Numbered from the stretch's first letter, positions 25,667 to 34,980 are shown. The stretch is DNA of 64,000 nt from Curtobacterium sp. MCBD17_032 (GCF_003234855.1 NZ_QKTO01000004.1:62001-126000), one strand, 5' to 3'. Numbers and translations are program-made. Notes: generated by a model from the sequence alone, not told the origin.

Positions 25667-27085
25667 ATGTCCGACGTGCTCATCGACCGTCCAGAACTCG
25701 AAGGGCTCGGCCAGTACGAATTCGGCTGGGCCGACTCCGACGCTGCCGGTGCCTCCGCGCGCCGCGGGCTCTCGGACGAGGTCGTCACCGACATCTCCGA
25801 GCGCAAGGGCGAACCGGAGTGGATGCGGGCGAACCGCCTCAAGGCGCTGAAGATCTTCGACCGCAAGCCGATGCCCGCGTGGGGTGCCGACCTGTCGGAC
25901 ATCGACTTCGACAACATCAAGTACTTCGTGAAGTCGACGGAGAACCAGGCCGCGTCGTGGGAGGACCTCCCCGAGGACATCCGCACGACGTACGAGCGCC
26001 TGGGCATCCCCGAGGCCGAGCGGCAGCGTCTCGTCGCCGGCGTCGCCGCGCAGTACGAGTCCGAGGTCGTGTACCACCAGATCCGCGAGGACCTGGAGCA
26101 GCAGGGCGTCATCTTCATGGACACCGACACGGCGCTCCGTGAGCACCCGGAGCTGTTCCAGGAGTACTTCGGCACCGTGATCCCGTCCGGCGACAACAAG
26201 TTCGCCGCGCTGAACACGGCCGTGTGGTCGGGCGGCTCGTTCGTCTACGTCCCGAAGGGCGTCCACGTCGAGATCCCGCTGCAGGCCTACTTCCGGATCA
26301 ACACCGAGAACATGGGCCAGTTCGAGCGGACGCTGATCATCGCGGACGAGGACTCCTACATCCACTACATCGAGGGCTGCACCGCCCCGATCTACAAGTC
26401 GGACTCGCTGCACTCGGCCGTCGTCGAGATCATCGTGAAGAAGAACGCCCGCGTGCGCTACACGACGATCCAGAACTGGTCGAACAACGTCTACAACCTC
26501 GTCACCAAGCGTGCGATCGCACACGAAGGCGCGACGATGGAGTGGATCGACGGCAACATCGGGTCCAAGGTCACGATGAAGTACCCGTCGATCTACCTCG
26601 CCGGCGAGCACGCCAAGGGCGAGACCCTCTCGGTCGCCTTCGCCGGTCCGGGGCAGCACCAGGACGCCGGCGCGAAGATGATCCACATGGCGCCGTACAC
26701 GACGTCGTCGATCGTCTCGAAGTCGATCGCCCGTGGTGGCGGTCGTGCCGGGTACCGCGGCGAGGTCCGTGTCGACCCGGCCGCGCACCACTCGGCCAAC
26801 ACGGTCCGCTGCGACGCCCTGCTCGTCGACACCGTCTCGCGCAGTGACACCTACCCGGCGATCGACATCCGCGTCGATGACGTGCAGCTCGGGCACGAGG
26901 CGACGGTCTCCCGCGTCAGCGAAGAGCAGCTGTTCTACCTCATGTCCCGCGGCATGCCCGAGGACGAGGCCATGGCGATGATCGTGCGCGGGTTCATCGA
27001 GCCGATCGCTCGCGAGCTCCCGATGGAGTACGCACTCGAACTCAACAAGCTCATCGAGATGAGCATGGAAGGATCCGTCGGCTAG
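25667..27085 (+). CDS. sufB: Fe-S cluster assembly protein SufB
   Basis: Scaffold subunit of the SufBCD complex, 472 aa. Conserved cysteines are visible in IEGCTAPIY and NTVRCDALL, the latter matching the position implicated in cluster building in E. coli SufB. The start at 25667 follows AACGAGGAGACC; an upstream in-frame start at 25514 has no ribosome-binding site and adds 51 unrelated residues. First gene of sufB-sufD-Rieske-sufC-sufT. No SufR-type regulator gene sits upstream; ctaA is divergent, 250 nt away. Confidence 0.96.
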   Translation: MSDVLIDRPELEGLGQYEFGWADSDAAGASARRGLSDEVVTDISERKGEPEWMRANRLKALKIFDRKPMPAWGADLSDIDFDNIKYFVKSTENQAASWEDLPEDIRTTYERLGIPEAERQRLVAGVAAQYESEVVYHQIREDLEQQGVIFMDTDTALREHPELFQEYFGTVIPSGDNKFAALNTAVWSGGSFVYVPKGVHVEIPLQAYFRINTENMGQFERTLIIADEDSYIHYIEGCTAPIYKSDSLHSAVVEIIVKKNARVRYTTIQNWSNNVYNLVTKRAIAHEGATMEWIDGNIGSKVTMKYPSIYLAGEHAKGETLSVAFAGPGQHQDAGAKMIHMAPYTTSSIVSKSIARGGGRAGYRGEVRVDPAAHHSANTVRCDALLVDTVSRSDTYPAIDIRVDDVQLGHEATVSRVSEEQLFYLMSRGMPEDEAMAMIVRGFIEPIARELPMEYALELNKLIEMSMEGSVG

Positions 27086-28378
27086 ATGTCCAGCACCACC
27101 CCTCCTCCCCACATCGACCAGCCGACGGAGCCCGCGAGCACGCTCTCGTCGGGCGGCACGGACCAGCACGGCGCCCGGGCGCACTCGGACGGCGGCTGGG
27201 ACACGAAGGTGCCGGTGCAGACGCGCTCCGAGCGGTTCCGCTCGGGCGACGTCGACGCCTTCCCCGCCGTGACCGGCCGCGAGGTCAACTGGAAGTTCGC
27301 CCCGCTCGACAAGATCCGGCCGCTCCTCGAGCGTGCGCTGGACGGCTCGGCGTACCCCTTCCTCGCGACCCAGTCCGCCGGCGCCGACGTCGAGTGGGGT
27401 CGGAGCGACGACCCCCGCGTCGGTGGTGCCGGCCTCCCGGAGGACCGGGCGGCAGCCGCTGCCTGGAGCGCGCGTGACGCCGTCCTCGCGATCACCGTGA
27501 AGGCGACCGACGAGCACGAGTTCATCACGGTCACGCGGTCGGACTTCGGGAGCCAGCCGCGAGCTGCGCACACCGTCATCACGGCGGAGCAGCACGCCGA
27601 GGGCATCGTCGTGATCGACAACCGGGGGACGGCGCTGCTCAGCGAGAACCTCGAGATCGTCGTGCGGGACGGCGCGCGCCTGACCGTCGTCACCGTGCAG
27701 GACTGGGACGACGACGCCGTGCACGTGTCGACCCACTTCGCCGAGGTCGGGCGGGACGCCTTCCTCAAGCACGTGGTCGTCTCGCTCGGCGGGGACGTCG
27801 TCCGGGTCAACCCGTCGACGCACCTCGGCGCCCAGGGCGCCGATGCGGAGATGTACGGGGTGTACTTCGCGGACGCCGGGCAGTACATCGAGCAGCAGGT
27901 CTACGTGGACCACGACGCTCCCAACACCCGCAGCCGGGTCAACTACAAGGGCGCACTGCAGGGTGCGGGAGCCCACACGGTGTGGATCGGTGACGTCCTC
28001 ATCGGTCGGACGGCTCCGGGCACCGACTCCTACGAGCAGAACCGCAACCTCGTGCTCACCGACGGCACTCGTGCGGACAGCATCCCGAACCTCGAGATCG
28101 AGACCGGCGACATCGAGGGTGCGGGCCACGCCAGCGCCACCGGCCGCTTCGACGACGAGCAGCTCTTCTACCTGCAGGCCCGTGGCATCCCCGAGGAGGA
28201 AGCGCGTCGCCTCGTCGTCCTCGGCTTCCTCGTCGAGGTCATCCAGAAGATCGGCGCACCTGCGCTCGAGGAGCGTCTGATCGCCGCGGTCGAGCAGGAA
28301 CTGGCCGAGGGGCGCACGGTCCTCGCCGGACCCGCCGCCGACCTGGTCGGCGTCGATTCGACCGGAACGGACGCCTGA
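27086..28378 (+). CDS. sufD: Fe-S cluster assembly protein SufD
   Basis: SufB paralogue forming the SufBCD heterocomplex, 430 aa. The C-terminal beta-helix half contains DTNSY-like [34 protein letters not shown] and [19 protein letters not shown], all family hallmarks. The N-terminal 50 residues are a Ser/Gly/His-rich tail without matches to core SufD. Starts directly after the sufB stop; its stop overlaps the next ATG (ATGA). Confidence 0.95.
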   Translation: MSSTTPPPHIDQPTEPASTLSSGGTDQHGARAHSDGGWDTKVPVQTRSERFRSGDVDAFPAVTGREVNWKFAPLDKIRPLLERALDGSAYPFLATQSAGADVEWGRSDDPRVGGAGLPEDRAAAAAWSARDAVLAITVKATDEHEFITVTRSDFGSQPRAAHTVITAEQHAEGIVVIDNRGTALLSENLEIVVRDGARLTVVTVQDWDDDAVHVSTHFAEVGRDAFLKHVVVSLGGDVVRVNPSTHLGAQGADAEMYGVYFADAGQYIEQQVYVDHDAPNTRSRVNYKGALQGAGAHTVWIGDVLIGRTAPGTDSYEQNRNLVLTDGTRADSIPNLEIETGDIEGAGHASATGRFDDEQLFYLQARGIPEEEARRLVVLGFLVEVIQKIGAPALEERLIAAVEQELAEGRTVLAGPAADLVGVDSTGTDA

Positions 28379-28704
28379 TGGCCGAGAAGGTCTGCGCCGA
28401 AGCCGACATCGCCGTCGACAGCCCGATGCGCGTCGTCGTCGGCGGCACGGCGGTCGCGATCGTCAAGGACTCGGCGGGCACGGTGCACGCCATCGGCGAC
28501 ACCTGCACGCACGGGGAGATCTCGCTGTCCGAGGGCTTCGTCGAGGACGACTCGCTGGAGTGCTGGGCGCACGGCTCGCAGTTCTCCCTGACGACCGGCA
28601 AGCCGAAGAACTTCCCGGCGTACGAGCCGGTCCCGGTCTTCCGGGTCGAGGTGCGGGACGGCGACGTGTACGTCGACGTCCACGACCCGGTCCCCGTCGA
28701 CTGA
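28378..28704 (+). CDS. Rieske [2Fe-2S] ferredoxin-like protein of the SUF operon
   Basis: Single-domain Rieske protein, 108 aa. The two cluster motifs are present: CTHG in [13 protein letters not shown] and CWAH in [12 protein letters not shown], spaced as in bacterial dioxygenase-type ferredoxins. Genes of this kind recur between sufD and sufC in actinobacteria, where the protein probably supplies electrons for assembly or repair; that role is inferred. ATGA overlap with sufD. Confidence 0.93.
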   Translation: MAEKVCAEADIAVDSPMRVVVGGTAVAIVKDSAGTVHAIGDTCTHGEISLSEGFVEDDSLECWAHGSQFSLTTGKPKNFPAYEPVPVFRVEVRDGDVYVDVHDPVPVD

Positions 28705-28760
28705 CCCGTCCACTTCTCCCGCGGCTGACGCCGCACCCTAGCCACGACCGAAGGAACGCA

Positions 28761-29531
28761 ATGTCCACTCTCGAAATCCGCGACCTGCAGGTCTCGATCG
28801 ACACCGACCAGGGCACGAAGGAGATCCTCAAGGGCGTCGACCTGACGATCAACGAGGGCGAGATCCACGCGATCATGGGCCCGAACGGCTCCGGGAAGTC
28901 GACCCTCGCCTACACGATCGCCGGGCACCCGCGGTACCACGTCACCGGTGGGTCGATCACGCTCGACGGTGAGGACGTGCTCGCCATGAGCGTCGACGAG
29001 CGCGCACGGGCGGGCATGTTCCTCGCCATGCAGTACCCGGTCGAGATCCCCGGCGTGACGGTGTCGAACTTCCTGCGCACCGCGAAGACCGCGATCGACG
29101 GCGAGGCACCGGCGCTCCGCGGCTGGGTCAAGGACCTCCGCTCGTCGATGGCCGACCTCAAGATGGACCCGTCGTTCGCTGAGCGCAACGTCAACGAGGG
29201 GTTCTCCGGCGGCGAGAAGAAGCGCCACGAGATCATGCAGCTCGAGCTCCTCAAGCCGAAGTTCGCGGTGCTCGACGAGACCGACTCGGGTCTCGACGTC
29301 GACGCGCTCAAGATCGTCTCGGAGGGTGTCAACCGCGCCAAGGCCGCGACCGGACTCGGCGTGCTGCTCATCACCCACTACACGCGCATCCTCCGGTACA
29401 TCACGCCGGACTTCGTGCACGTGTTCGTCGCGGGCAAGGTCGCCGAGCAGGGCGGTCCGGAGCTGGCCGAGCGCCTCGAGAACGAGGGCTACGACCGCTA
29501 CGTGCAGGCCGCTGCGGCGACGGCGGAGTGA
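28761..29531 (+). CDS. sufC: Fe-S cluster assembly ATPase SufC
   Basis: ABC-type ATPase of the SufBCD complex, 256 aa. Walker [10 protein letters not shown], signature [11 protein letters not shown], Walker [16 protein letters not shown] and switch His in LLITHYTRI are all visible. GAAGGAACGCA precedes the ATG. The next gene begins at the stop codon with no room for sufS or sufU. Confidence 0.97.
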   Translation: MSTLEIRDLQVSIDTDQGTKEILKGVDLTINEGEIHAIMGPNGSGKSTLAYTIAGHPRYHVTGGSITLDGEDVLAMSVDERARAGMFLAMQYPVEIPGVTVSNFLRTAKTAIDGEAPALRGWVKDLRSSMADLKMDPSFAERNVNEGFSGGEKKRHEIMQLELLKPKFAVLDETDSGLDVDALKIVSEGVNRAKAATGLGVLLITHYTRILRYITPDFVHVFVAGKVAEQGGPELAERLENEGYDRYVQAAAATAE

Positions 29532-29533
29532 CG

Positions 29534-29863
29534 ATGATCACGACACTCGCCCCTGAGAAGTTCGACGAGGTCGTCGAGGGCCTGAAGGAGGTCCAGGACC
29601 CGGAGCTCGGCGTCAACATCGTCGACCTCGGCCTGATCTACGACCTCGCCTGGGACGACGAGGCCAGCGCCCTCATCATCAGCATGACGCTGACGAGCGC
29701 AGGGTGCCCCCTGACCGACGTCATCGAGAACGACACGGCGAACGCCCTCGACGGCATCGTCGACGCCTTCCGCATCAACTGGGTGTGGATGCCGCCGTGG
29801 GGTCCGGAGCGGATCACGGACGACGGCCGCGAGATGATGCGGGCCCTCGGCTTCTCGATCTAG
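29534..29863 (+). CDS. sufT: SUF-associated metal-sulfur cluster assembly factor (DUF59, SufT-like)
   Basis: MIP18/PaaD-like protein of about 109 aa helping Fe-S maturation. Seen: the family opening VQDPELGVNIVDLGLIYDL and the conserved cysteine in TLTSAGCPLTD. The ATG at 29534 has GGAG five bases upstream; a GTG at 29528 overlapping the sufC stop is the alternative. It ends the suf operon, followed by a dispersed palindrome and a hairpin. Confidence 0.9.
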   Translation: MITTLAPEKFDEVVEGLKEVQDPELGVNIVDLGLIYDLAWDDEASALIISMTLTSAGCPLTDVIENDTANALDGIVDAFRINWVWMPPWGPERITDDGREMMRALGFSI

Positions 29864-29877
29864 CCGACCAGACGCAC

Positions 29878-29924
29878 GACGGGAGGCCCGGTACCAGCTG
29901 GTACCGGGCCTCCCGTCCGTCGTG
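29878..29924. repeat. Dispersed palindrome copy 2
   Basis: Identical over 47 nt to 14205-14251; the perfect palindrome spans 29878-29917. It sits 15 nt after the sufT stop between convergent genes, the same setting as copy 1. Confidence 0.85.
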
Positions 29925-29941
29925 GGGCCGTGCCCGCCGCG

Positions 29942-29983
29942 CACGAGGGCCCCGCACCGGAGTGACGGTGTGGGGCCCTCGTG
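29942..29983. terminator. Hairpin at sufT/bioY junction
   Basis: A 17-bp stem (CACGAGGGCCCCGCACC, one mismatch) with an 8-nt loop, 14 nt from the bioY stop. Its GGCCCC-GCACC core resembles the rbpA hairpin at 14115. Confidence 0.75.
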
Positions 29984-29996
29984 TCGCCGCGGTGCC

Positions 29997-30596
29997 TCAG
30001 CGGCGGCCGACGGCCTTCCACACCAGGGGCAGCACGCCGGCAGCGATGAGCGCCTTCGCGATCCCGCCGACGATGAACGGGTACAGACCGGCCGCGAGGA
30101 CGGACTGCGGGTCGTTCGGGGCACCGAGCTGACCGAGCACGACGGCGAGGTACGGCAGGCCGGTCACGAACGGGACCGCACTCGCGAGGGTGAACGCCAG
30201 GACGGCACGACCGACCTTGCGGTCCCAGTTCCGGCGGGCGAGCCAGCCGATGAGTGCCGCGGCCGGGATGAACCCGATGACGTACCCGAAGCTCGGCAGG
30301 GTGAGCGCCTGCAGGCCGCCGTTCATGTCGGCGAAGAACGGAGCACCGGCGAGACCGGCGATCGCGTAGACGAGCATCGACAGGACACCGCGGCGCGCTC
30401 CGAGGGTCGCCCCGACGAGCACGACGGCCAGGGTCTGTCCGGTGACGGGGACCGGCCACATCGGTACCTCGACCTGGGCCAGTACGGCCGTGAACAGGGC
30501 GCCGCCGGCGACGAGCGCGGCGTCGGTGGCGAGGCCGTGCGTGCGCAGACGGTCGGCGAGGACTGCGCGGGGAGCGAACCCGGTGGCGTTCGTCAT
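29997..30596 (-). CDS. bioY: Biotin transporter BioY (ECF S component)
   Basis: Substrate-binding membrane subunit of a biotin energy-coupling-factor transporter, 199 aa with six predicted helices. Seen: VPMWPVPVTGQTLAVVLVGATLG and GYVIGFIPAAALIGWLA, diagnostic for BioY. The partner genes bioM/bioN are not adjacent, so either a shared ECF module elsewhere or BioY alone must serve. AGGAG lies five bases before the ATG. A TGGTCCG-TTT-CGGACCA palindrome in the promoter suggests biotin-dependent repression, by inference. Confidence 0.93.
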   Translation of the reverse strand: MTNATGFAPRAVLADRLRTHGLATDAALVAGGALFTAVLAQVEVPMWPVPVTGQTLAVVLVGATLGARRGVLSMLVYAIAGLAGAPFFADMNGGLQALTLPSFGYVIGFIPAAALIGWLARRNWDRKVGRAVLAFTLASAVPFVTGLPYLAVVLGQLGAPNDPQSVLAAGLYPFIVGGIAKALIAAGVLPLVWKAVGRR

Positions 30597-30618
30597 GGAT
30601 TCTCCTAGAATGGACTGC

Positions 30619-30635
30619 TGGTCCGTTTCGGACCA
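30619..30635. promoter_or_regulatory. Candidate operator palindrome for bioY
   Basis: Perfect 7-bp arms, TGGTCCG TTT CGGACCA. It lies about +5 to +21 relative to the start predicted from the bioY -10 box, where a repressor would block transcription. Spacing resembles TetR-type sites such as BioQ's, but the sequence differs from the corynebacterial BioQ motif I know. Confidence 0.5.
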
Positions 30636-30646
30636 TCGGTCCCGTC

Positions 30647-30652
30647 AGCGTA
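30647..30652 (-). promoter_or_regulatory. Putative -10 box (TACGCT) for bioY
   Basis: TACGCT on the minus strand, about 12 nt upstream of the palindrome and 51 nt from the bioY ATG. Confidence 0.4.
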
Positions 30653-30710
30653 GCGGTGCACCTCCCGCACACACCGTTGTGCACATCCACCAACTGATTG
30701 GACGACCTCT

Positions 30711-32309
30711 GTGCTTGCCGTGCACGACCTCGAGATCCGCGTCGGGGCTCGCCTCCTGATGGAGAACGTGTCCTTCCGCGTCGAGCGGGGGGACAAGATC
30801 GGCCTCGTCGGCCGCAACGGCGCCGGCAAGACCACGATGACCAAGGCGTTGGCGGGCGAGACCGCCCCGACCGACGGCAAGATCGACCGGTCCGGACAGA
30901 TCGGCTACCTGCCGCAGGACCCCCGGTCCGGCAACCCCGAGGACACCGCTCGCAAGCGCATCCTCGACGCCCGTGGCCTCGGTGAGCTCGTCGACGGGAT
31001 CCGCAAGGCGACGCTCGACATGGCCAGCGAGGACGCTGCCGTCGCCGAGAAGGCGATGAAGCGCTACTCGCGCCTCGACGACGAGTTCAACGCCCTCGGC
31101 GGCTACGCGGCCGAGGCGGAGGCGGCCTCGATCGCGTCGAACCTCAAGCTGCCGGACCGCATCCTCGACCAGCAGCTGAAGACGCTGTCCGGTGGCCAGC
31201 GACGGCGCATCGAACTCGCCCGCATCCTGTTCTCCGACGCCGACACGATGATCCTCGACGAGCCGACCAACCACCTCGACGCGGACTCGGTCGTCTGGCT
31301 GCGCGAGCACCTGAAGACCTACCCCGGCGGCGTCATCGTCATCTCCCACGACGTGGAACTCGTCGAGGAGGTCGTCAACCGCGTCTTCTACCTGGACGCC
31401 AACCGGCAGACCATCGACATCTACAACATGGGCTGGAAGCTGTACCAGCGGCAGCGTGTCGCCGACGAGGAGCGCCGCCGCAAGGAGCGTGCCGGTGCCG
31501 AGAAGAAGGCCGCGACGCTGAAGGACCAGGCCGCGCGCTTCGGTGCGAAGGCGTCGAAGGCGGCTGCTGCGCACCAGATGGTGGCGCGCGCGGAGAAGCT
31601 GCTCGCGGGCCTCGAGGACGAGCGCGTCGCCGACCGGGTCGCGAAGATCCGCTTCCCGACGCCGGCACCGTGCGGTCGCACCCCGCTGATGGCCGAGGGG
31701 CTGTCCAAGTCCTACGGGTCGCTGGAGATCTTCGCGGGGGTCGACCTGGCGATCGACCGCGGATCACGCGTCGTCATCCTGGGGTTCAACGGTGCCGGCA
31801 AGACGACACTGCTGCGCATCCTGGCCGGAGCCGACGAGCCGGACACCGGGGCGATCCAGCCCGGTCACGGTCTGCGGATCGGGTACTACGCGCAGGAGCA
31901 CGAGAACATCGACGTCAACCGCACGGTGATCGAGAACATGGTCTCCGCGTCGACCGACCTCAACGAGACCGAGGCCCGCCGGGTGCTCGGGTCGTTCCTG
32001 TTCACCGGTGACGACGGCTACAAGAAGGCGGGGGTCCTGTCCGGTGGGGAGAAGACGCGGCTGTCGCTCGCGATGATCGTGGTCTCCGGCGCGAACGTGC
32101 TGCTGCTCGACGAGCCGACGAACAACCTCGACCCGGCCTCGCGCGAGGAGATCCTGAACGCCCTGGCCGGCTTCGAGGGTGCGGTCGTCCTGGTGTCCCA
32201 CGACGCCGGCGCGGTCGAGGCGCTCAACCCGGAGCGCGTCCTGCTGCTGCCGGACGGCACCGAGGACCACTGGAACAAGGAGTACGCGGAGCTCATCGAG
32301 CTTGCGTAG
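30711..32309 (+). CDS. ABC-F family ATP-binding protein
   Basis: Soluble protein of 532 aa with two ABC domains and no membrane segment, as in ABC-F translation factors and ribosome-protection proteins. Domain 1: GRNGAGKTT, LSGGQRRRIEL, MILDEPTNHLD. The linker is a charged helical stretch (EERRRKERAGAEKKAATLKDQ). Domain 2: GFNGAGKTT, LSGGEKTRLSL, LLLDEPTNNLD. GTG start. It could be an EttA/Uup-like housekeeping factor or an antibiotic-resistance type; sequence alone does not decide. Confidence 0.93.
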   Translation: MLAVHDLEIRVGARLLMENVSFRVERGDKIGLVGRNGAGKTTMTKALAGETAPTDGKIDRSGQIGYLPQDPRSGNPEDTARKRILDARGLGELVDGIRKATLDMASEDAAVAEKAMKRYSRLDDEFNALGGYAAEAEAASIASNLKLPDRILDQQLKTLSGGQRRRIELARILFSDADTMILDEPTNHLDADSVVWLREHLKTYPGGVIVISHDVELVEEVVNRVFYLDANRQTIDIYNMGWKLYQRQRVADEERRRKERAGAEKKAATLKDQAARFGAKASKAAAAHQMVARAEKLLAGLEDERVADRVAKIRFPTPAPCGRTPLMAEGLSKSYGSLEIFAGVDLAIDRGSRVVILGFNGAGKTTLLRILAGADEPDTGAIQPGHGLRIGYYAQEHENIDVNRTVIENMVSASTDLNETEARRVLGSFLFTGDDGYKKAGVLSGGEKTRLSLAMIVVSGANVLLLDEPTNNLDPASREEILNALAGFEGAVVLVSHDAGAVEALNPERVLLLPDGTEDHWNKEYAELIELA

Positions 32310-32312
32310 GCA

Positions 32313-32341
32313 ACGGTCTGGCGGTGCTGCCGCCAGACCGT
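32313..32341. terminator. Bidirectional hairpin ABC-F / SURF1
   Basis: Stem ACGGTCTGGCGG with exact complement around a 5-nt TGCTG loop, 4 nt after the ABC-F stop and 5 nt from the SURF1 stop. Confidence 0.8.
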
Positions 32342-32345
32342 GACG

Positions 32346-33326
32346 TCAGCCCCGGGCCTCGAGGAGTTCGTCCTCGATCTCGGCGTCGGACTTCGGCTTC
32401 GTCTCCTTGCGACGCTGGCGGTCGAGCGCGCGCTCGCGCTCCTCGGGGTCGTCCTGGTTGAGGTTCCGGTACTCCTGCAGCATCACGTAGCCGAGGAACC
32501 CGAACCCGCCGATCGCGAACAGGAACCACTGGATGAAGTAGCTGAAGTGCAGACCGGTGTCGGCGCTCGGCCGTTCCCACCCGAGCGGACGGGCTTCGGT
32601 CGGGGCCGGGCACTCACTGTCGAGCTGCCCGTAGGCCCCCGTCCAGATCGGGTGCCCCGCCTTGTCGGCGACGTCGGCGAGCGTGACCGACTGCACCTGG
32701 TCGGAGCCGGCGGGGTCCTTCCGGCCGGGGATACGGGGTTCGGACTCCTGCAGCCGGACGACGACGGTCACGGTGCCGCTCGGCGGTGCGGGGACGCTGT
32801 CCGGGCTGTCCTGGCGGTTCCCGGTCGGCACCCAACCGCGGTCCACGACGAAGGCCCGGCCGTCGGCGGTCACGAGCGGCGTGAGGACCTCGAACCCGGG
32901 CTGACCGTTGTGCACCCGGTTCCGGACGAGCATCTGGTGGTCGGTGTCGTACCGTCCGGTGACGCTCACCCGGAGCCAGGTGAGGTCCTCCCGCCACGTG
33001 TCGGCGCGCGGGAGGACGTCGTCGAGGGGCACCGGGGCGTGGTCGTAGTTCGCGGCGATCTGGGCGTTCTGTCGGACCGCCTCGTTCCGACGGTCCCACT
33101 GCCACATGCCGAACAGGGCGCACACGACGGCGAAGGCGACGGCGATCGCGAAGTACCCGAGCCACCGGCGGCTGCGGACGAACCCCCACCCGACGAACGG
33201 GTCGATCGGCTGCCCGGCCCGTTCACCCTCGGTGTCGGGCTGGCCTGTGGACGGTGCGGTGGCGCGGCGGAGCCGTTCGGCGTGGCGACGACCGTACCGC
33301 GAGCCGGGGTCGAAGCCGTCCGTCAT
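32346..33326 (-). CDS. SURF1 family cytochrome oxidase biogenesis protein
   Basis: Membrane protein of 326 aa that helps insert heme A into cytochrome oxidase in the family. Two helices bracket an extracytoplasmic domain: WLGYFAIAVAFAVVCALFGMW (about residue 55) and the C-terminal FSYFIQWFLFAIGGFGFLGYV. The SURF1 landmarks GMWQWDRR, RNRVHNGQPGFEVLTPL and VDRGWVP are present. The N-terminal 45 residues and the charged C-terminus are extensions. The ATG overlaps the stop of the upstream small gene by 4 nt. Confidence 0.92.
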   Translation of the reverse strand: MTDGFDPGSRYGRRHAERLRRATAPSTGQPDTEGERAGQPIDPFVGWGFVRSRRWLGYFAIAVAFAVVCALFGMWQWDRRNEAVRQNAQIAANYDHAPVPLDDVLPRADTWREDLTWLRVSVTGRYDTDHQMLVRNRVHNGQPGFEVLTPLVTADGRAFVVDRGWVPTGNRQDSPDSVPAPPSGTVTVVVRLQESEPRIPGRKDPAGSDQVQSVTLADVADKAGHPIWTGAYGQLDSECPAPTEARPLGWERPSADTGLHFSYFIQWFLFAIGGFGFLGYVMLQEYRNLNQDDPEERERALDRQRRKETKPKSDAEIEDELLEARG

Positions 33327-33598
33327 CGCCCGTCACCCGCGACGCGGGCGGCGGTGTCGTCGAGGTCGTCGACGTCCTCGTCGATGCCGGTCACCCGGAC
33401 GGGGAAGGACCGGGACCGGAGGTAGTCGGCGAGGAAGCCGCGGTGGTCGTCACACGCCGCCCAGATCTTGACGCGATCGGCGGCGTGGATGCGCGGGTTG
33501 CGCCAGTTGACACGCCACGCGGCCGTCGACGAACACCCGGCACGCGAGCAGACCGGTGTCGCCCCGGGTTCGGTGAACAGGTCGAACGTCGCTCCCAT
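33323..33598 (-). CDS. Conserved small cysteine-containing protein of unknown function
   Basis: 91 aa, no recognised domain. VCSRAGC near residue 16 and the later CDDHR suggest a zinc-ribbon-like site (C-x4-C ... C-x2-H), flanked by WRVNWRNPRIH and FLADYLRSRSFPV, which look strongly conserved in type. It lies between DUF3099 and SURF1 with start and stop codons touching both neighbours, so it belongs to that operon. The function is unknown; a role near oxidase assembly would be only contextual. Confidence 0.75.
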   Translation of the reverse strand: MGATFDLFTEPGATPVCSRAGCSSTAAWRVNWRNPRIHAADRVKIWAACDDHRGFLADYLRSRSFPVRVTGIDEDVDDLDDTAARVAGDGR

Positions 33599-34101
33599 CA
33601 GCGGCGGCCACCGTTGCGGGTCGGCCAGACACGGGACCGGTCACCGTTGCGCTGCCAGTCCTCCTGTGCCCGCTGTGCGGCGTTACGGAGTCGCTCCTGC
33701 TCGGAGCGGTACGCCTGGGCACGGGCTTCCTCCTGCTCGTCGCGGAGGCGGGTGTCGGCGGCGTACAGCTCGACGGCTCCGCCGGGGCGGACGACGTCGC
33801 CGCCGGTACGGTTGCCGGCGTTCGCGAGGACGACCGCCACCCAGGGCACGATCGCGGCGGCCAGGATCGGCACGACCGCGATCCAGCTGTGCCAGGCGCT
33901 CCAGATGAGCACCGCGGCCACGAAGCAGACGACGCGGAACGCCATCTGCCAGATGTAGCGGGAGAGCCGGTGCGCCCGATCGATCTCCGGGTTGTCGGGG
34001 AGCGTCGTGACGTTCTGCGCGCCCACCGGGCGCGCGGTGACGTACTCCGGGGTCGAGCGCTGGAGCTGGATGCGCTGCGTGCTCTGCGTCTTGCGGTTCA
34101 T
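33598..34101 (-). CDS. DUF3099 domain-containing membrane protein
   Basis: 167 aa. Two adjacent hydrophobic helices (MAFRVVCFVAAVLIWSAW and IAVVPILAAAIVPWVAVVLA) follow a conserved RLSRYIWQM segment. The C-terminal half is a charged helical tail rich in Arg/Gln/Glu. This matches DUF3099, an actinobacterial family without assigned function. Start chosen at the ATG at 34101, with GGAG about 10 nt upstream. Stop and start codons abut the next gene, giving a DUF3099 - Cys protein - SURF1 operon. Confidence 0.85.
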   Translation of the reverse strand: MNRKTQSTQRIQLQRSTPEYVTARPVGAQNVTTLPDNPEIDRAHRLSRYIWQMAFRVVCFVAAVLIWSAWHSWIAVVPILAAAIVPWVAVVLANAGNRTGGDVVRPGGAVELYAADTRLRDEQEEARAQAYRSEQERLRNAAQRAQEDWQRNGDRSRVWPTRNGGRR

Positions 34102-34129
34102 GCGGTGGGGTCTCCGTCTGCCGGCCTCC

Positions 34130-34135
34130 AGTTTA
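34130..34135 (-). promoter_or_regulatory. -10 box (TAAACT) for DUF3099-SURF1 operon
   Basis: GTAAACTG on the minus strand, predicting a leader of about 22 nt. Confidence 0.5.
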
Positions 34136-34197
34136 CGCCCGGGGTACGACATCTGCGGGGCCGTGCGGGGACCGGCCGTTCGCCCGGAGCGCACCGG

Positions 34198-34203
34198 TAG
34201 GCT
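34198..34203 (+). promoter_or_regulatory. Putative -10 box (TAGGCT) for the fabG-like gene
   Basis: TAGGCT 63 nt before the ATG at 34267; leader of about 55 nt. No clear -35. Confidence 0.4.
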
Positions 34204-34266
34204 CGTGCGGGCGTGTCCGGGCTCGGCGTCCGGACCCGCCAGTGACCACCAGCGAACGGAGCGCCC

Positions 34267-34980
34267 ATGACCACCCCCCGTACCGTCCTCATCACCGGCG
34301 GCAACCGCGGCATCGGCCACGCGCTGGCGGTCCGGTTCGTCGCTGCGGGGCACCGGGTCGCCGTCACGTCGCGGAACGGGCAGGGCGGACCTGATGGTGC
34401 CCTCACCGTGCAGGCCGACATCACCGACACCGCTTCGGTCGACCGCGCGTTCACCGAGGTCGAGGCCGCACTCGGTCCGGTCGAGGTCCTCGTCGCGAAC
34501 GCCGGCATCACGAACGACCAGCTCCTGCTCCGGATGTCGGAAGAGGACTTCACGAGCGTCGTCGACACGAACCTCACCGGCACCTTCCGCGTCGTCAAGC
34601 GCGCCACGAAGGGGATGATGAAGGCGAAGTTCGGCCGGATCGTCCTCATGTCGAGCGTCGTCGGTGCCTACGGCCAGATCGGGCAGGTCAACTACGCGTC
34701 GTCGAAGGCCGCCCTGGTCGGCATGGCCCGCTCGATCACCCGTGAGCTCGGGTCGCGCGGGATCACCGCGAACGTCGTCGCCCCCGGGTTCATCCAGACC
34801 GACATGACGGCGGCGCTCCCGGACGAGCTGCAGGCCGAGTTCAAGAAGGCGATCCCGGCGGCCCGCTACGGCAGCGTGGACGACGTCGCGGACGCCACGC
34901 TGTTCCTGGCCGGCGACGGCGCCGGGTACATCTCGGGCGCGGTGATCCCGGTCGACGGCGGCCTCGGGATGGGCCACTGA
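34267..34980 (+). CDS. fabG: 3-oxoacyl-ACP reductase FabG-type SDR
   Basis: 237-aa short-chain dehydrogenase. Seen: TGGNRGIG at residue 10, NAGIT near residue 78, catalytic Ser in LMSSVVG, YxxxK in YASSK, and the C-terminal SGAVIPVDGGLGMGH. The motifs fit NADPH-dependent reduction of 3-ketoacyl-ACP in fatty-acid synthesis, as in the MabA/FabG1 type. No enoyl reductase gene follows, and closely related SDRs with other substrates cannot be excluded. Confidence 0.88.
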   Translation: MTTPRTVLITGGNRGIGHALAVRFVAAGHRVAVTSRNGQGGPDGALTVQADITDTASVDRAFTEVEAALGPVEVLVANAGITNDQLLLRMSEEDFTSVVDTNLTGTFRVVKRATKGMMKAKFGRIVLMSSVVGAYGQIGQVNYASSKAALVGMARSITRELGSRGITANVVAPGFIQTDMTAALPDELQAEFKKAIPAARYGSVDDVADATLFLAGDGAGYISGAVIPVDGGLGMGH

